Origin: Tautonia plasticadhaerens
GTDB taxonomy: Bacteria > Planctomycetota > Planctomycetia > Isosphaerales > Isosphaeraceae
Reading direction: 5' to 3'
DNA: 64,000 nucleotides
NCBI RefSeq assembly: GCF_007752535.1
Contig: NZ_CP036426.1
Location: 4,588,001-4,652,000, forward strand
Positions 30,782 to 38,553 of this stretch are shown here, piece by piece. Position numbers and translations under genes: made by a program. The notes under the pieces are model-generated. The model was not told the DNA's origin. It worked only from the letters and a program-made list of their open reading frames with translations, and searched no databases. Each line of letters starts with the position of its first letter. Within the stretch, counting starts at the first letter, position 1.

Positions 30782-32463
30782 CAGCGTGCTCCCGTTCCGG
30801 TCGTGGTGAGGTTGTGGTTCGTGATGTCGTCGGCGCCCCATTCGTCCCGCATGAGGATCGAGTAGATCTCACCGCTCGGCTGGAGTTGGTAGAGCCCCAG
30901 CCGGCCTGCCTGCCCGGCCTCGTCGATCGTGAGCGGGCCGGCAGCCCCCTTGACGATCCGAGCGAAGGGGTTGGAACGGGCGGCCTGGTTCTCAAGCAGG
31001 ATCATGCGTGCCGTGAATGCGTCGGGATCCGAGATGATCGCCGGCGGCTGGAGGCTCGTGCCCGAGTCATCGTAGAGGACCCCGAAGCTCCCGGTGCCGA
31101 GGCGGCCATCCGGCCCTGCCGAGGTGATGAGGAACTTCGTGAAGTAGGCCCGCCGCTTGTAGTAGTCGGTCCGGTCCCAGAGGCGTCCGGGGACGGCCTG
31201 GGGGACGTCGGCCTGAGGGTCGACGAGGCTGAAGAAGTGCTGCTGGAAGAGATTGGCCCGGCTGCTCATCTGTTCTGAACTGGGCGGGAGTCCGCCGCCC
31301 GCCTGCTCGACCATGTCCGCCCACCAGCCCGGCGCGACCAGGGACTGGTTCGGATCGATCGTATTCTGCTGGCGGGGCTCGACCCGATTCTGATACTCGC
31401 CCGCGCCCTTCTGGAAGCTCCGGTTGGAACCGAGGTCGGTGGTGTAGTAGGTCGGCCAGCGATAGAACTGGAGCGGCCGGCCCCAGGCGTCGACGAACTC
31501 CATCAGGCCGTCGTTGTCGGTGTCGCGGACCTCGCGATCGGTGAAGTCGTCGGGGCTGAATGCACTGCCCAGCGGGCCCGCCCCGCCGACGAGGATCGCG
31601 TAGAGCATCTCGGCCCGCGCCGTGACGTGGCTGTGGTTCTGGAGGCGGGCGTTGATCCGGGCGTTGAGGGCGGCGAAGTCGCCGCTGTCCATCTGGAATT
31701 CCGACGCCGTCTTCTCGTCGACCAGGCCGTTGCCGTCGTCGTCGCTGCCGTTGGAGCCGGCCTCCGGATAGCCGAGCTGCCGGGTCAGCGCCGCCATCAC
31801 CGAGTAGGACCCGCCGAAGATGCCCTCGCCGGCGGGGGCGTTCGAAGTCCCCCCGAGCCCGTAGCGTAGGACGTGATTCTGAATGGGGGTCTGCGGTCTC
31901 GGGAGGGTAGGTTCGTCGTCGAACAGCCCGGCCGGCCGGCTCGACTGGACCCCATGCCCCAGGGGGAGCAGGTACCGGGCATAGGGGGAGGCAGCCGTCC
32001 CGAGGAACGAGGCCGAGGTCGATCGCGCGACCGGGAGGGCCGTCTCGGGGAAGAACGCCAGGCCGGCGAAGTTCAGCGGGTAGCGGTCGTCCGCCTGGAC
32101 GAAGAACACGTCGGGCAGCTCCCGCCGCAGGTAGTCGATCTTGGCGATCAGCCGGGCCCGGTTGGGGGATTGCCGGTAGACCCTGGCCGTCCCCGAGGGC
32201 AGCTCCGTCATCGCCAGGTAGCGGTGGGCGACGTTGGCCGGCGGCCGTTGCAGGGAGAGGGCCTCGACGCGGTCGGCCATGGCGGCATCGAGCTTGAGGA
32301 TCAGGGACTGCGTGCCCCGCTCCTCGGCCCGTCGCAAGCCCTCCCAGGAGGCGGCGAGCAGGAAGCTCATCAGGATGCCGATGATCACGATCACGACGCC
32401 CAGCTCGATGAGCGTGAAGCCGCGGTCCCGTCGCATCGTTCCCGTTCTCTGGGACGCTCGCAT
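30781..32463 (-). CDS. GspG-like pseudopilin with Ca-site motif, oversized
   Basis: 560 residues. The leader ends RRDRG (Gly15), then FTLIELGVVIVIIGILMSFLL with Glu at +5. Near residues 320-340, DTDNDGLMEFVDAWGRPLQF corresponds to the DPWGNPY region of GspG, and ITSAGPDGRLG corresponds to its SyGaDG calcium-site segment. GSDDDGNGLVDE is another Asp-rich loop. It therefore looks like an inflated GspG-type protein (classical length about 140). The start could also be the internal ATG at 32436 (MRRDRG), which would give a shorter leader. It overlaps the next gene by one base. Confidence 0.85.
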   Translation of the reverse strand: MRASQRTGTMRRDRGFTLIELGVVIVIIGILMSFLLAASWEGLRRAEERGTQSLILKLDAAMADRVEALSLQRPPANVAHRYLAMTELPSGTARVYRQSPNRARLIAKIDYLRRELPDVFFVQADDRYPLNFAGLAFFPETALPVARSTSASFLGTAASPYARYLLPLGHGVQSSRPAGLFDDEPTLPRPQTPIQNHVLRYGLGGTSNAPAGEGIFGGSYSVMAALTRQLGYPEAGSNGSDDDGNGLVDEKTASEFQMDSGDFAALNARINARLQNHSHVTARAEMLYAILVGGAGPLGSAFSPDDFTDREVRDTDNDGLMEFVDAWGRPLQFYRWPTYYTTDLGSNRSFQKGAGEYQNRVEPRQQNTIDPNQSLVAPGWWADMVEQAGGGLPPSSEQMSSRANLFQQHFFSLVDPQADVPQAVPGRLWDRTDYYKRRAYFTKFLITSAGPDGRLGTGSFGVLYDDSGTSLQPPAIISDPDAFTARMILLENQAARSNPFARIVKGAAGPLTIDEAGQAGRLGLYQLQPSGEIYSILMRDEWGADDITNHNLTTTGTGAR

Positions 32464-32522
32464 GGCCGGTTCATCCCCCGTCGGAAATGGGTGAGGCGGA
32501 TGGCGTTCTGGATTCGGTCATC

Positions 32523-33665
32523 TCACCGCATCCCGACGTTGTCATCTTCCACCGCCCGGCCGCCGCTGCCAGAGACCTCCGGGAACGTCATCGAGCCGTC
32601 CTGGACGACGACCTGGCCCCCCGGCCCGTAATCGCGATCCGAGCCCGGCGAGACGAGCTGGAACGACTGCGGCCGGAGCCATCGGGGCGCCTCGGTGCCG
32701 AACGACGGCCCGTTGGTCCACGGGTTCGGACCCGGCACCTGGATCGCGGCGGTCGGGTCTGTCGTGTACGAGTCCGGGTAGCCGGTCAGGGTGAACGGGG
32801 CGGTCGGCTCGTCCTCGAACTTCACGTCACGCGGGTCGTAGCCGCCGAACGTGGAGGAGAAGTAGGCGACGTACCGCGCATCGCTGCTGGCTCCGATCGG
32901 GTCGACGATGCCGGGGATGAAATCCCTGTCGTCGTCGTACAGTTGGGACGGGTCCGTGATCTCGAAGAACGGAGTGGTCCGGCTCGAGTCCGGCCCGGAG
33001 GCCGGGACCGCCTGGAACGGGTTCCTCGGGCTGACGGAGAACCCTCCAGCACCCCGGAGCGAGGCCGGGGTCCCGGGGCTCCAGTCCGGGATGCCGCAAA
33101 GGAACAGGTACAGGCACTCCTGCCCGTCGAGCAGGATCGGTTCCGCCTCACCGACACCATTGCCGTTGATGTCGTGGATGGCCGAATCCCCCGCGCCGGC
33201 GACGGAGTTGCTGACGCTCAGCTTCGGGAAGATCGACCGGAGGGCGAGCAGGGACCGGGTGACCAACTCCGAGTGCTCCTGGCTGCCCGCCGCCGGCCCG
33301 ACCGGGCCGAGGGTCGCGCCGCCGAGGTTGAGGCGTTGGGATTCAGGCACATTGTCCTGGCTCGGGTAGTCGGCCTGGAAGTAGAGCCCGGAGCCGGCGG
33401 TCGGCCCGGCTGCCGGCGGGGTGGCAAGCCTTCCCGACTCGTGGAAGACCAGCCTGCTGGGGGGGAACTCGCCGTACTTGGCCTTGAAGCTCGCCAGGGC
33501 GCCGGCCAGGGTGTTGATCTGGGCCTCGGCCTGGGACTGCCTGGCCCGCCTGACGGCCCCCGTGATGGCCGGCACGAGCAGGGCGACCAGAACCCCCAGG
33601 ATCGTGATCACGACCAGGAGTTCGACCAGGGTGAAGCCGGTCCGACGGCGTGAGGCGGGGGTCAT
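32523..33665 (-). CDS. GspG-like major pseudopilin
   Basis: 380 residues. MTPASRRRTG then FTLVELLVVITILGVLVALLVP is a prepilin leader, with cleavage after Gly10 and Glu at +5. The spine ARQSQAEAQINTLAGALASFKAKYGEFPPSRL is very GspG-like, and FQLVSPGSDRDYGPGGQ near the C-terminus matches the GspG S-G-x-D-G region. DINGNGVGEAEPILLDGQE is an Asp-rich loop. The ATG at 33665 has GGAGGA 7-12 nt upstream. It is the first pilin gene of the cluster after the gspF-associated hairpin, so it probably starts a separate transcription unit. Confidence 0.9.
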   Translation of the reverse strand: MTPASRRRTGFTLVELLVVITILGVLVALLVPAITGAVRRARQSQAEAQINTLAGALASFKAKYGEFPPSRLVFHESGRLATPPAAGPTAGSGLYFQADYPSQDNVPESQRLNLGGATLGPVGPAAGSQEHSELVTRSLLALRSIFPKLSVSNSVAGAGDSAIHDINGNGVGEAEPILLDGQECLYLFLCGIPDWSPGTPASLRGAGGFSVSPRNPFQAVPASGPDSSRTTPFFEITDPSQLYDDDRDFIPGIVDPIGASSDARYVAYFSSTFGGYDPRDVKFEDEPTAPFTLTGYPDSYTTDPTAAIQVPGPNPWTNGPSFGTEAPRWLRPQSFQLVSPGSDRDYGPGGQVVVQDGSMTFPEVSGSGGRAVEDDNVGMR

Positions 33666-33902
33666 CGTCGCATCCTCCGAGTGCGGGGGTCCGGTGCGGC
33701 GGGGGCCGGAGGGCCCTGAAGAAGCTACGGCCGTGGGGTTCAAGATGTGACAGCGGCTATCATGAAAATTCTTGTCGATCGATCCGTCTCCACCCGGGCT
33801 GGTCGTGGAGCGTGCCCGGCCGGCGAGGCGGGAGGCGGCACGCGTGCAGTTGTGCGGGGAGGATTCGGATCGAGCGGCGTGCATCCATGCGGGGGCTGGC
33901 GT

Positions 33903-33932
33903 CCCGCCGCCCCGCGCCGGCGGGGCGGCGGG
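33903..33932 (-). terminator. GC hairpin directly after gspF
   Basis: A perfect 13-bp stem (33903-33915 with 33920-33932) and a 4-nt GCCG loop, starting 15 nt after the gspF stop on the minus strand. No U-tract follows. It separates the ATPase/platform genes from the pseudopilin genes. The spacer to its left, around 33765-33785, has the most AT-rich bases of the interval and may hold the pilin promoter. Confidence 0.6.
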
Positions 33933-33946
33933 AGGGCCGCCGGGGA

Positions 33947-35209
33947 TCAGCCCGAGAGCTCGCTGATGAGCTTGATCAGCGGCATGAACAGGGCGATGAC
34001 GATGAAGCCGATGATGCCGCCGAGGGAGACGATCATGATCGGCTCGAGCAGGCTGACCAGCGAGTCGACGGCCGCCTCCACTTCCTCGTCGTAGTTGTCG
34101 GCGATCTTCATGAGCATGGTGTCGAGCTCGCCGGTCTCCTCGCCGACGTCGATCATGTTCACGACGATGTCGTCGACGATCCGGGCCTCCCGCAGGGGCT
34201 GGGCGATCGTCTCGCCCTCCCGGATCGAGTCGTAGATGCGGGTGAAGGCCCGCTCGAAGACGGCGTTGCCGGCGGTGTCGCGGACGATGTTCAGCGACTC
34301 CAGGATCGGCACGCCCGACTGCACCAGGGTGCCGAGCGTCCTCATGGTCCGGCTGACGACCGACTTCTCCAGGATCGTCCCCATGACGGGGATGAGCAGC
34401 TGCACGCGGTCGCCGATGTAGGCGCCGGTCTTGCTGCGGTAGAGCAGTTTCATGAAGACCCACCAGATCGCCGGGATCAGGGGGGCGAGGTACCAGTACT
34501 CGACGACGATGTGGCTGGCGTCGATCAGGATCACGGTCATCCGGGGCAGGTCGACGCCGAAGTCGATGAAGATGGCCTCGAACTGCGGCACGATCCAGTA
34601 CATGATGAAGCCGACGATCAGGATGGCGACGAAGATGACCACCACCGGGTAGACCATCGCCGACTTGATCCGCCGCTTCAGCGACTGGCTCTTCTCCTTG
34701 AAGTCGGCCAGGCGCTGGAGGATCGCCTCCAGGGCGCCGCCGGCCTCGCCCGCCTTGACCATGTTGCAGTAGAGGCGGTCGAAGCACTTGGGGTGCTTGG
34801 CCATCGCCTCGGAGAGCGTGGAGCCGCTCTCGATGTCCTCGATCACGTCGGCCAGGGAGTTCTTCAGCACGCCCGGCTTGGCCTGGCCCTCCAGGATCTT
34901 CAGGCTCCGGAGGATCGGCAGGCCGGCGTCCTGCAGGGTGGAGAGCTGCCGGGTGAAGGTGGTCAGCTGCTTGGCCGAGACCCTGCCGATGGTGAACGAC
35001 TTCTTCTTCTTGCGGCGCCCGGCGGTGGGGCGCTTGGAGGCCGCCCCGCCCTTCTTGCCCGCCTTCTTGGCGGCCCGCTCGGAGATCTTGGTGACGAAGA
35101 AGCCCTTCTGGCGGATCAGCTGCTGCGCCTCTTCCTGGGTCGAGGCGTCGATGGTGTCCTTCACCTCCTTGCCGGTGTGGTCCATCGCCTCGTATGAGAA
35201 GGTCGGCAT
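33947..35209 (-). CDS. gspF: GspF/PilC inner-membrane platform protein
   Basis: 420 residues, normal length for the family. There is an N-terminal MPTFSYEAMDHTGKEVKDTI segment, a Lys/Arg-rich linker (about 55-75, GKKGGAASKRPTAGRRKKKKS) and two T2SSF domains. The first has FTRQLSTLQDAGLPILRSL and GEAGGALEAIL, and the second has LGTLVQSGVPILESL and GEETGELDTML. Three membrane helices lie near 190-215, 240-260 and 385-410. It anchors the assembly ATPase to the membrane and drives pilin polymerisation. The ATG at 35209 was chosen for the family N-terminus. It is 89 nt downstream of the second gspE. Confidence 0.95.
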   Translation of the reverse strand: MPTFSYEAMDHTGKEVKDTIDASTQEEAQQLIRQKGFFVTKISERAAKKAGKKGGAASKRPTAGRRKKKKSFTIGRVSAKQLTTFTRQLSTLQDAGLPILRSLKILEGQAKPGVLKNSLADVIEDIESGSTLSEAMAKHPKCFDRLYCNMVKAGEAGGALEAILQRLADFKEKSQSLKRRIKSAMVYPVVVIFVAILIVGFIMYWIVPQFEAIFIDFGVDLPRMTVILIDASHIVVEYWYLAPLIPAIWWVFMKLLYRSKTGAYIGDRVQLLIPVMGTILEKSVVSRTMRTLGTLVQSGVPILESLNIVRDTAGNAVFERAFTRIYDSIREGETIAQPLREARIVDDIVVNMIDVGEETGELDTMLMKIADNYDEEVEAAVDSLVSLLEPIMIVSLGGIIGFIVIALFMPLIKLISELSG

Positions 35210-35298
35210 GGCCTGGGTCTCCCTGGGTGGTCCGGGCGGTCTCGTCTTCGTCTTCGGGTGATCGGGGAGGGGAGGGGTGGGTCGGGGTCGCGCGGGCC

Positions 35299-37017
35299 TC
35301 AATCCTCGGTGATCGTCGCCTTGAGCACTTCCTCGACGGTGGTCAGGCCGTCGTTGAGGGCCTCCAGGCCCGACTCCCGGAGGGTCTGCATGCCGGCCTT
35401 GCGGCAGGACTCCCGGAAGTCGTCGAGCGAGGTCTCCTTGACGATCAGCTCCCGGAGGTGGTCGTTGACGACGACCAGCTCGTAGAGGCCCATGCGTCCC
35501 TTGTAGCCGGTGTTGTTGCAGCGGTCGCAGCCCCGGCCGTAGTAGAACTTCTGGGCGGCCCCCTGCTCGGCGCTCAGGCCCAGCTCCATGAGGATCTCCT
35601 CGCTGGGCCGGAACTCGGTCCGGCAGCTCGCGCAGATCTTGCGGACCAGCCGCTGGGCGAGCACCCCCTCGACGGTCGCCGTGATCAGGAACGGGGGGAC
35701 GCCCATGTCCCGCAACCGGGTGACGGCCGAGGGGGCGTCGTTGGTGTGCAGGGTGGTGAAGACGATGTGCCCGGTGAGCGAGGCCTGGATGGAGATCTCG
35801 GCCGTCTCCAGGTCTCGGGTCTCGCCGATGAGGATCTTGTCCGGGTCCTGCCGCAGGATGGCGCGGAGGCAGGAGGCGAAGGTGACGCCGATCTCGGCGT
35901 TGATCGGCACCTGGATCAGCCCGTCGATGTCGTACTCGACGGGCTCCTCGGTGGTGATGATCTTGTCCTCGACCGTGTTCAGCTCGTTGAGGGTGGCGTA
36001 GAGCGTGGTCGTCTTGCCCGAGGAGGTGGGGCCGGTGACCAGGATGATACCGTTGGGCTTGTGCACCACCTCCCGCCAGCGCCGGAGCGTCTCGGCGGTC
36101 ATGCCGATCTTCTCCAGGTCCAGCTGCACCACCGTCCGGTCGAGGATCCGCAGCACGACCGACTCGCCGAACATCGTCGGCAGGGTCGAGACGCGGATGT
36201 CGACCGAATTGCCGCCGATGTTCAGCTCGATCCGGCCATCCTGGGGCAGCCGACGCTCGGCGATGTCCAGGTTCGACATGACCTTGATGCGGCTGGCGAT
36301 CGCCGGGGCCAGGTGGCGGGGCGGCGGGACGAGCTCGTAGAGCACGCCGTCGACCCGGTACCGCATCTTGTATTCATCCTCGAACGGCTCGAAGTGGATG
36401 TCAGACGCCTTGTCCTTGATCGAGAGCAGCAGCACCATGTTCAGCAGCTTGCGGACGGGCGCCGCCTCGGCCATCTCCTCGATCGCCTCGAGGTCGATGG
36501 TGCTCTCGTTGCGGTTCTGGAAGCGGGAGAGGTCCTTGTCCGATTCGATCTGGCGGATGACGTCGTTGAGCGACTCGGCGGAGCTGCCGGCGTAGAGCTC
36601 CTCGATCTTGGCGAGCACCTCGCCCTCGGCGGCGATGACCCCCTTGACCTCGACGCCCAGGAAGGACCGGAGGCTGTCCAGCGTCGCCGGGTTCTGCGGC
36701 TCGGCCATCGCCACGGTGATCGCCTTGTCCTTGCGGCCGATGGCCACCGGCACCACCTTGAACGCCTCGGCCATCGACTGGTTGACCGCCTCCGCCACCT
36801 CGGGCGGGATGGTCGTGTCGGCCAGCTTGATCACCTTCATGCTGAGCTGCTCGCCCAGGGCGCGCAGCACCTGCTCCTCCCGGACCAGGCCGAGGCGGAC
36901 GGCCACCTTGCCGATCGGCTCGTTCTCGGAGCCCTTCTGGGCCTCCAGCACCTTCCAGAGGGCGTCCTCGTCGAGGTAGCCCATGTCGACCAGGATCGTT
37001 CCGAGGCGTCGGGCCAT
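35299..37017 (-). CDS. gspE: GspE/PilB-type assembly ATPase (second copy)
   Basis: 572 residues. The N-terminal GspE_N domain begins MARRLGTILVDMGYL, and the C-terminal ATPase has a Walker A of the variant form GPTSSGKTTT (about 327-334), an Asp-box TTEEPVE, Walker B-region ILIGETRDLETAE and the His-box TLHTNDAPSA. The zinc tetracysteine is CASC...CDRC. The variant Ser in Walker A and Glu in place of Asp in the EDP motif distinguish it from the copy at 38554-40263. It powers pseudopilus extension. The ATG at 37017 fits the family start. The longer frame upstream overlaps pilT and is not real. Confidence 0.94.
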   Translation of the reverse strand: MARRLGTILVDMGYLDEDALWKVLEAQKGSENEPIGKVAVRLGLVREEQVLRALGEQLSMKVIKLADTTIPPEVAEAVNQSMAEAFKVVPVAIGRKDKAITVAMAEPQNPATLDSLRSFLGVEVKGVIAAEGEVLAKIEELYAGSSAESLNDVIRQIESDKDLSRFQNRNESTIDLEAIEEMAEAAPVRKLLNMVLLLSIKDKASDIHFEPFEDEYKMRYRVDGVLYELVPPPRHLAPAIASRIKVMSNLDIAERRLPQDGRIELNIGGNSVDIRVSTLPTMFGESVVLRILDRTVVQLDLEKIGMTAETLRRWREVVHKPNGIILVTGPTSSGKTTTLYATLNELNTVEDKIITTEEPVEYDIDGLIQVPINAEIGVTFASCLRAILRQDPDKILIGETRDLETAEISIQASLTGHIVFTTLHTNDAPSAVTRLRDMGVPPFLITATVEGVLAQRLVRKICASCRTEFRPSEEILMELGLSAEQGAAQKFYYGRGCDRCNNTGYKGRMGLYELVVVNDHLRELIVKETSLDDFRESCRKAGMQTLRESGLEALNDGLTTVEEVLKATITED

Positions 37018-37046
37018 GATTGGGGTCACCTTCAGGCTGGGGCGGG

Positions 37047-37066
37047 GGGACGGGACGGGACGGGAC
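37047..37066. repeat. GGGAC tandem repeat (4 units)
   Basis: Four consecutive GGGAC units in the 71-bp spacer between the second gspE start and the pilT stop. The repeat is short and may be variable in copy number. No function can be read from it. Confidence 0.7.
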
Positions 37067-37088
37067 GGGGATGAGATGGGGAGGACGC

Positions 37089-38216
37089 TCAGCGCTTCTT
37101 GGCCGGCTCCTCCTCCTCTTCCTCCTCGCCCGCCTCGTCGAAGATGCCCTTCTTGGCCAGCTCGATCCGTTCCCGCAGCTCCTGGGACTTGCGGGCCTTG
37201 TAGATAATCTCGTTCTCCTCGACGAGCCCCTGGCGCCAGAGGTTGAACAGCGAGTCGTCCATCAGGATCATGCCGTGCTTGCGGCCGGTCTGGATCGACG
37301 AGTCGATCCGGTACGTCTTGTTCTCCCGGATCAGGTTGGCGATGGCCGGCGTGACCACCAGGCACTCGTAGGCCGCCACCAGCCCCTTGGGCTTGCGCGG
37401 CAGCAGCGACTGGGCGAGGATGCCGATGATCGCCACCGAGAGCTGGGTGCGGATCTGGTCCTGCTGCTCCTTCGGGAACACGTCGATGATCCGGTTGACC
37501 GTCCCCTCGGCCGAGTTGGTGTGCAGCGTGCCGAAGACGATGTGCCCGGTCTCGGCCGCGGTGATCGCCGCGGAGATCGTCGCCAGGTCGCGCATCTCGC
37601 CCACGAGGATGATGTCCGGGTCCATCCGCAGGGCCCGCTTGATCGCCTCGGGGAAGTCCGGCACGTCGATGCCGATCTCGCGCTGGTTGACCAGCGACTT
37701 GTTGTGCTTGTGGAAGTACTCGATCGGGTCCTCGATCGTGATGATGTGGCGGTCCATGTTGTTGTTGATCCAGTTGATCATGGACGCCAGGCTCGTCGTC
37801 TTGCCCGAGCCGGTCGGACCCGTGACCAGGATCAGCCCCCGGGGGCGCTGGATCAATTCCTCGATGATCCAGGGCAGCCCGAGCTGCTCGAAGGTCAGGA
37901 ACTCGTTCGGGATCCGCCGCAGCACCAGGCCGATGTTGCCGCGCTGCTTGAAGACCGCCACCCGGAATCGGGCCATCTCGCCGAAGGCGAAGCCGAAGTC
38001 CGTCCCCCCGACCTCCTGCAGCTCCTGCTGGCAGCGCTCGGGGGTGATGCTCTTCATCAGGGCGACCGTGTCCGGCGCCTCGAGCACCTTGGTCGCCAGG
38101 GGCCTCATGTGACCATGCAGGCGGAGCATCGGCGGGCTGCCGACGGTCAGGTGCAGGTCGCTGGCCTTCTGGGTGCAGACCGTCTGGAGCAGCTTGTCGA
38201 TCAGCAGCGTGCCCAT
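37089..38216 (-). CDS. pilT: PilT retraction ATPase
   Basis: 375 residues, normal for PilT. Family segments: SDLHLTVGSPPMLRL, Walker A GPTGSGKTTS (about 131-140), Asp-box TIEDPIEY, Walker B IILVGEMRDL, His-box TLHTNSAEGTV and the C-terminal AIRENK-like region (NLIRENKTYRID). The tail is a Glu-rich run followed by AKKR, ending EEEEEEPAKKR. PilT depolymerises type IV pili. It is not part of classical type II secretion, so its place between two gspE genes marks this cluster as pilus-like. The ATG at 38216 was chosen as the family start, and 71 nt separates its stop from the next gene. Confidence 0.95.
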   Translation of the reverse strand: MGTLLIDKLLQTVCTQKASDLHLTVGSPPMLRLHGHMRPLATKVLEAPDTVALMKSITPERCQQELQEVGGTDFGFAFGEMARFRVAVFKQRGNIGLVLRRIPNEFLTFEQLGLPWIIEELIQRPRGLILVTGPTGSGKTTSLASMINWINNNMDRHIITIEDPIEYFHKHNKSLVNQREIGIDVPDFPEAIKRALRMDPDIILVGEMRDLATISAAITAAETGHIVFGTLHTNSAEGTVNRIIDVFPKEQQDQIRTQLSVAIIGILAQSLLPRKPKGLVAAYECLVVTPAIANLIRENKTYRIDSSIQTGRKHGMILMDDSLFNLWRQGLVEENEIIYKARKSQELRERIELAKKGIFDEAGEEEEEEEPAKKR

Positions 38217-38452
38217 GGTCGCGTGGTCCCTCCCGCCCGGAGAAAATGGGACGAGCCCCGGGCCTTCTGGCCGGGGCTTGACTCTGTCTCGAAACCCAGC
38301 TGTCTGGATGAAGACTGACGACTGACGGAGACTTGCGACGGGAGGACCCTCGAACCGGGCCACCCCGATTATTCGCGACTTCGCTCCCGAGGATCAAGCG
38401 TCCGCCGGATCCGTTCGGCAGCCGGAACACGCCGGATCCCCGGGAGTTGAAT

Positions 38453-38484
38453 CCGGCAGCGGGGGCCGAGGCCCCCGCTGCCGG
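38453..38484 (-). terminator. GC hairpin between first gspE and pilT
   Basis: A perfect 15-bp stem (38453-38467 with 38470-38484) with a 2-nt loop, 69 nt downstream of the gspE stop at 38554. There is no U-tract. It is a likely terminator or transcript-end structure between gspE and pilT. The rest of the 337-bp gap has no gene. Confidence 0.6.
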
Positions 38485-38553
38485 CCTCGTCGGGGCTGGG
38501 CATGCCGGCCCCCTCGCCCGGGGGGACGAGGAGGCGGCCCGGGGGCCCGGGGC

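Noticed and set aside
32523-34787. Fusion of the GspG-like protein with an upstream 374-residue extension
   Set aside because: The extension is another frame of gspF. The prepilin leader and GGAGGA site at 33665 mark the true start.
35299-38430. A single 1043-residue protein joining the second gspE with sequence antiparallel to pilT coding
   Set aside because: The extra N-terminal part is an alternate-frame translation of pilT (Arg/Pro/Gly-rich). The family start MARRLGTILV at 37017 explains the gene.
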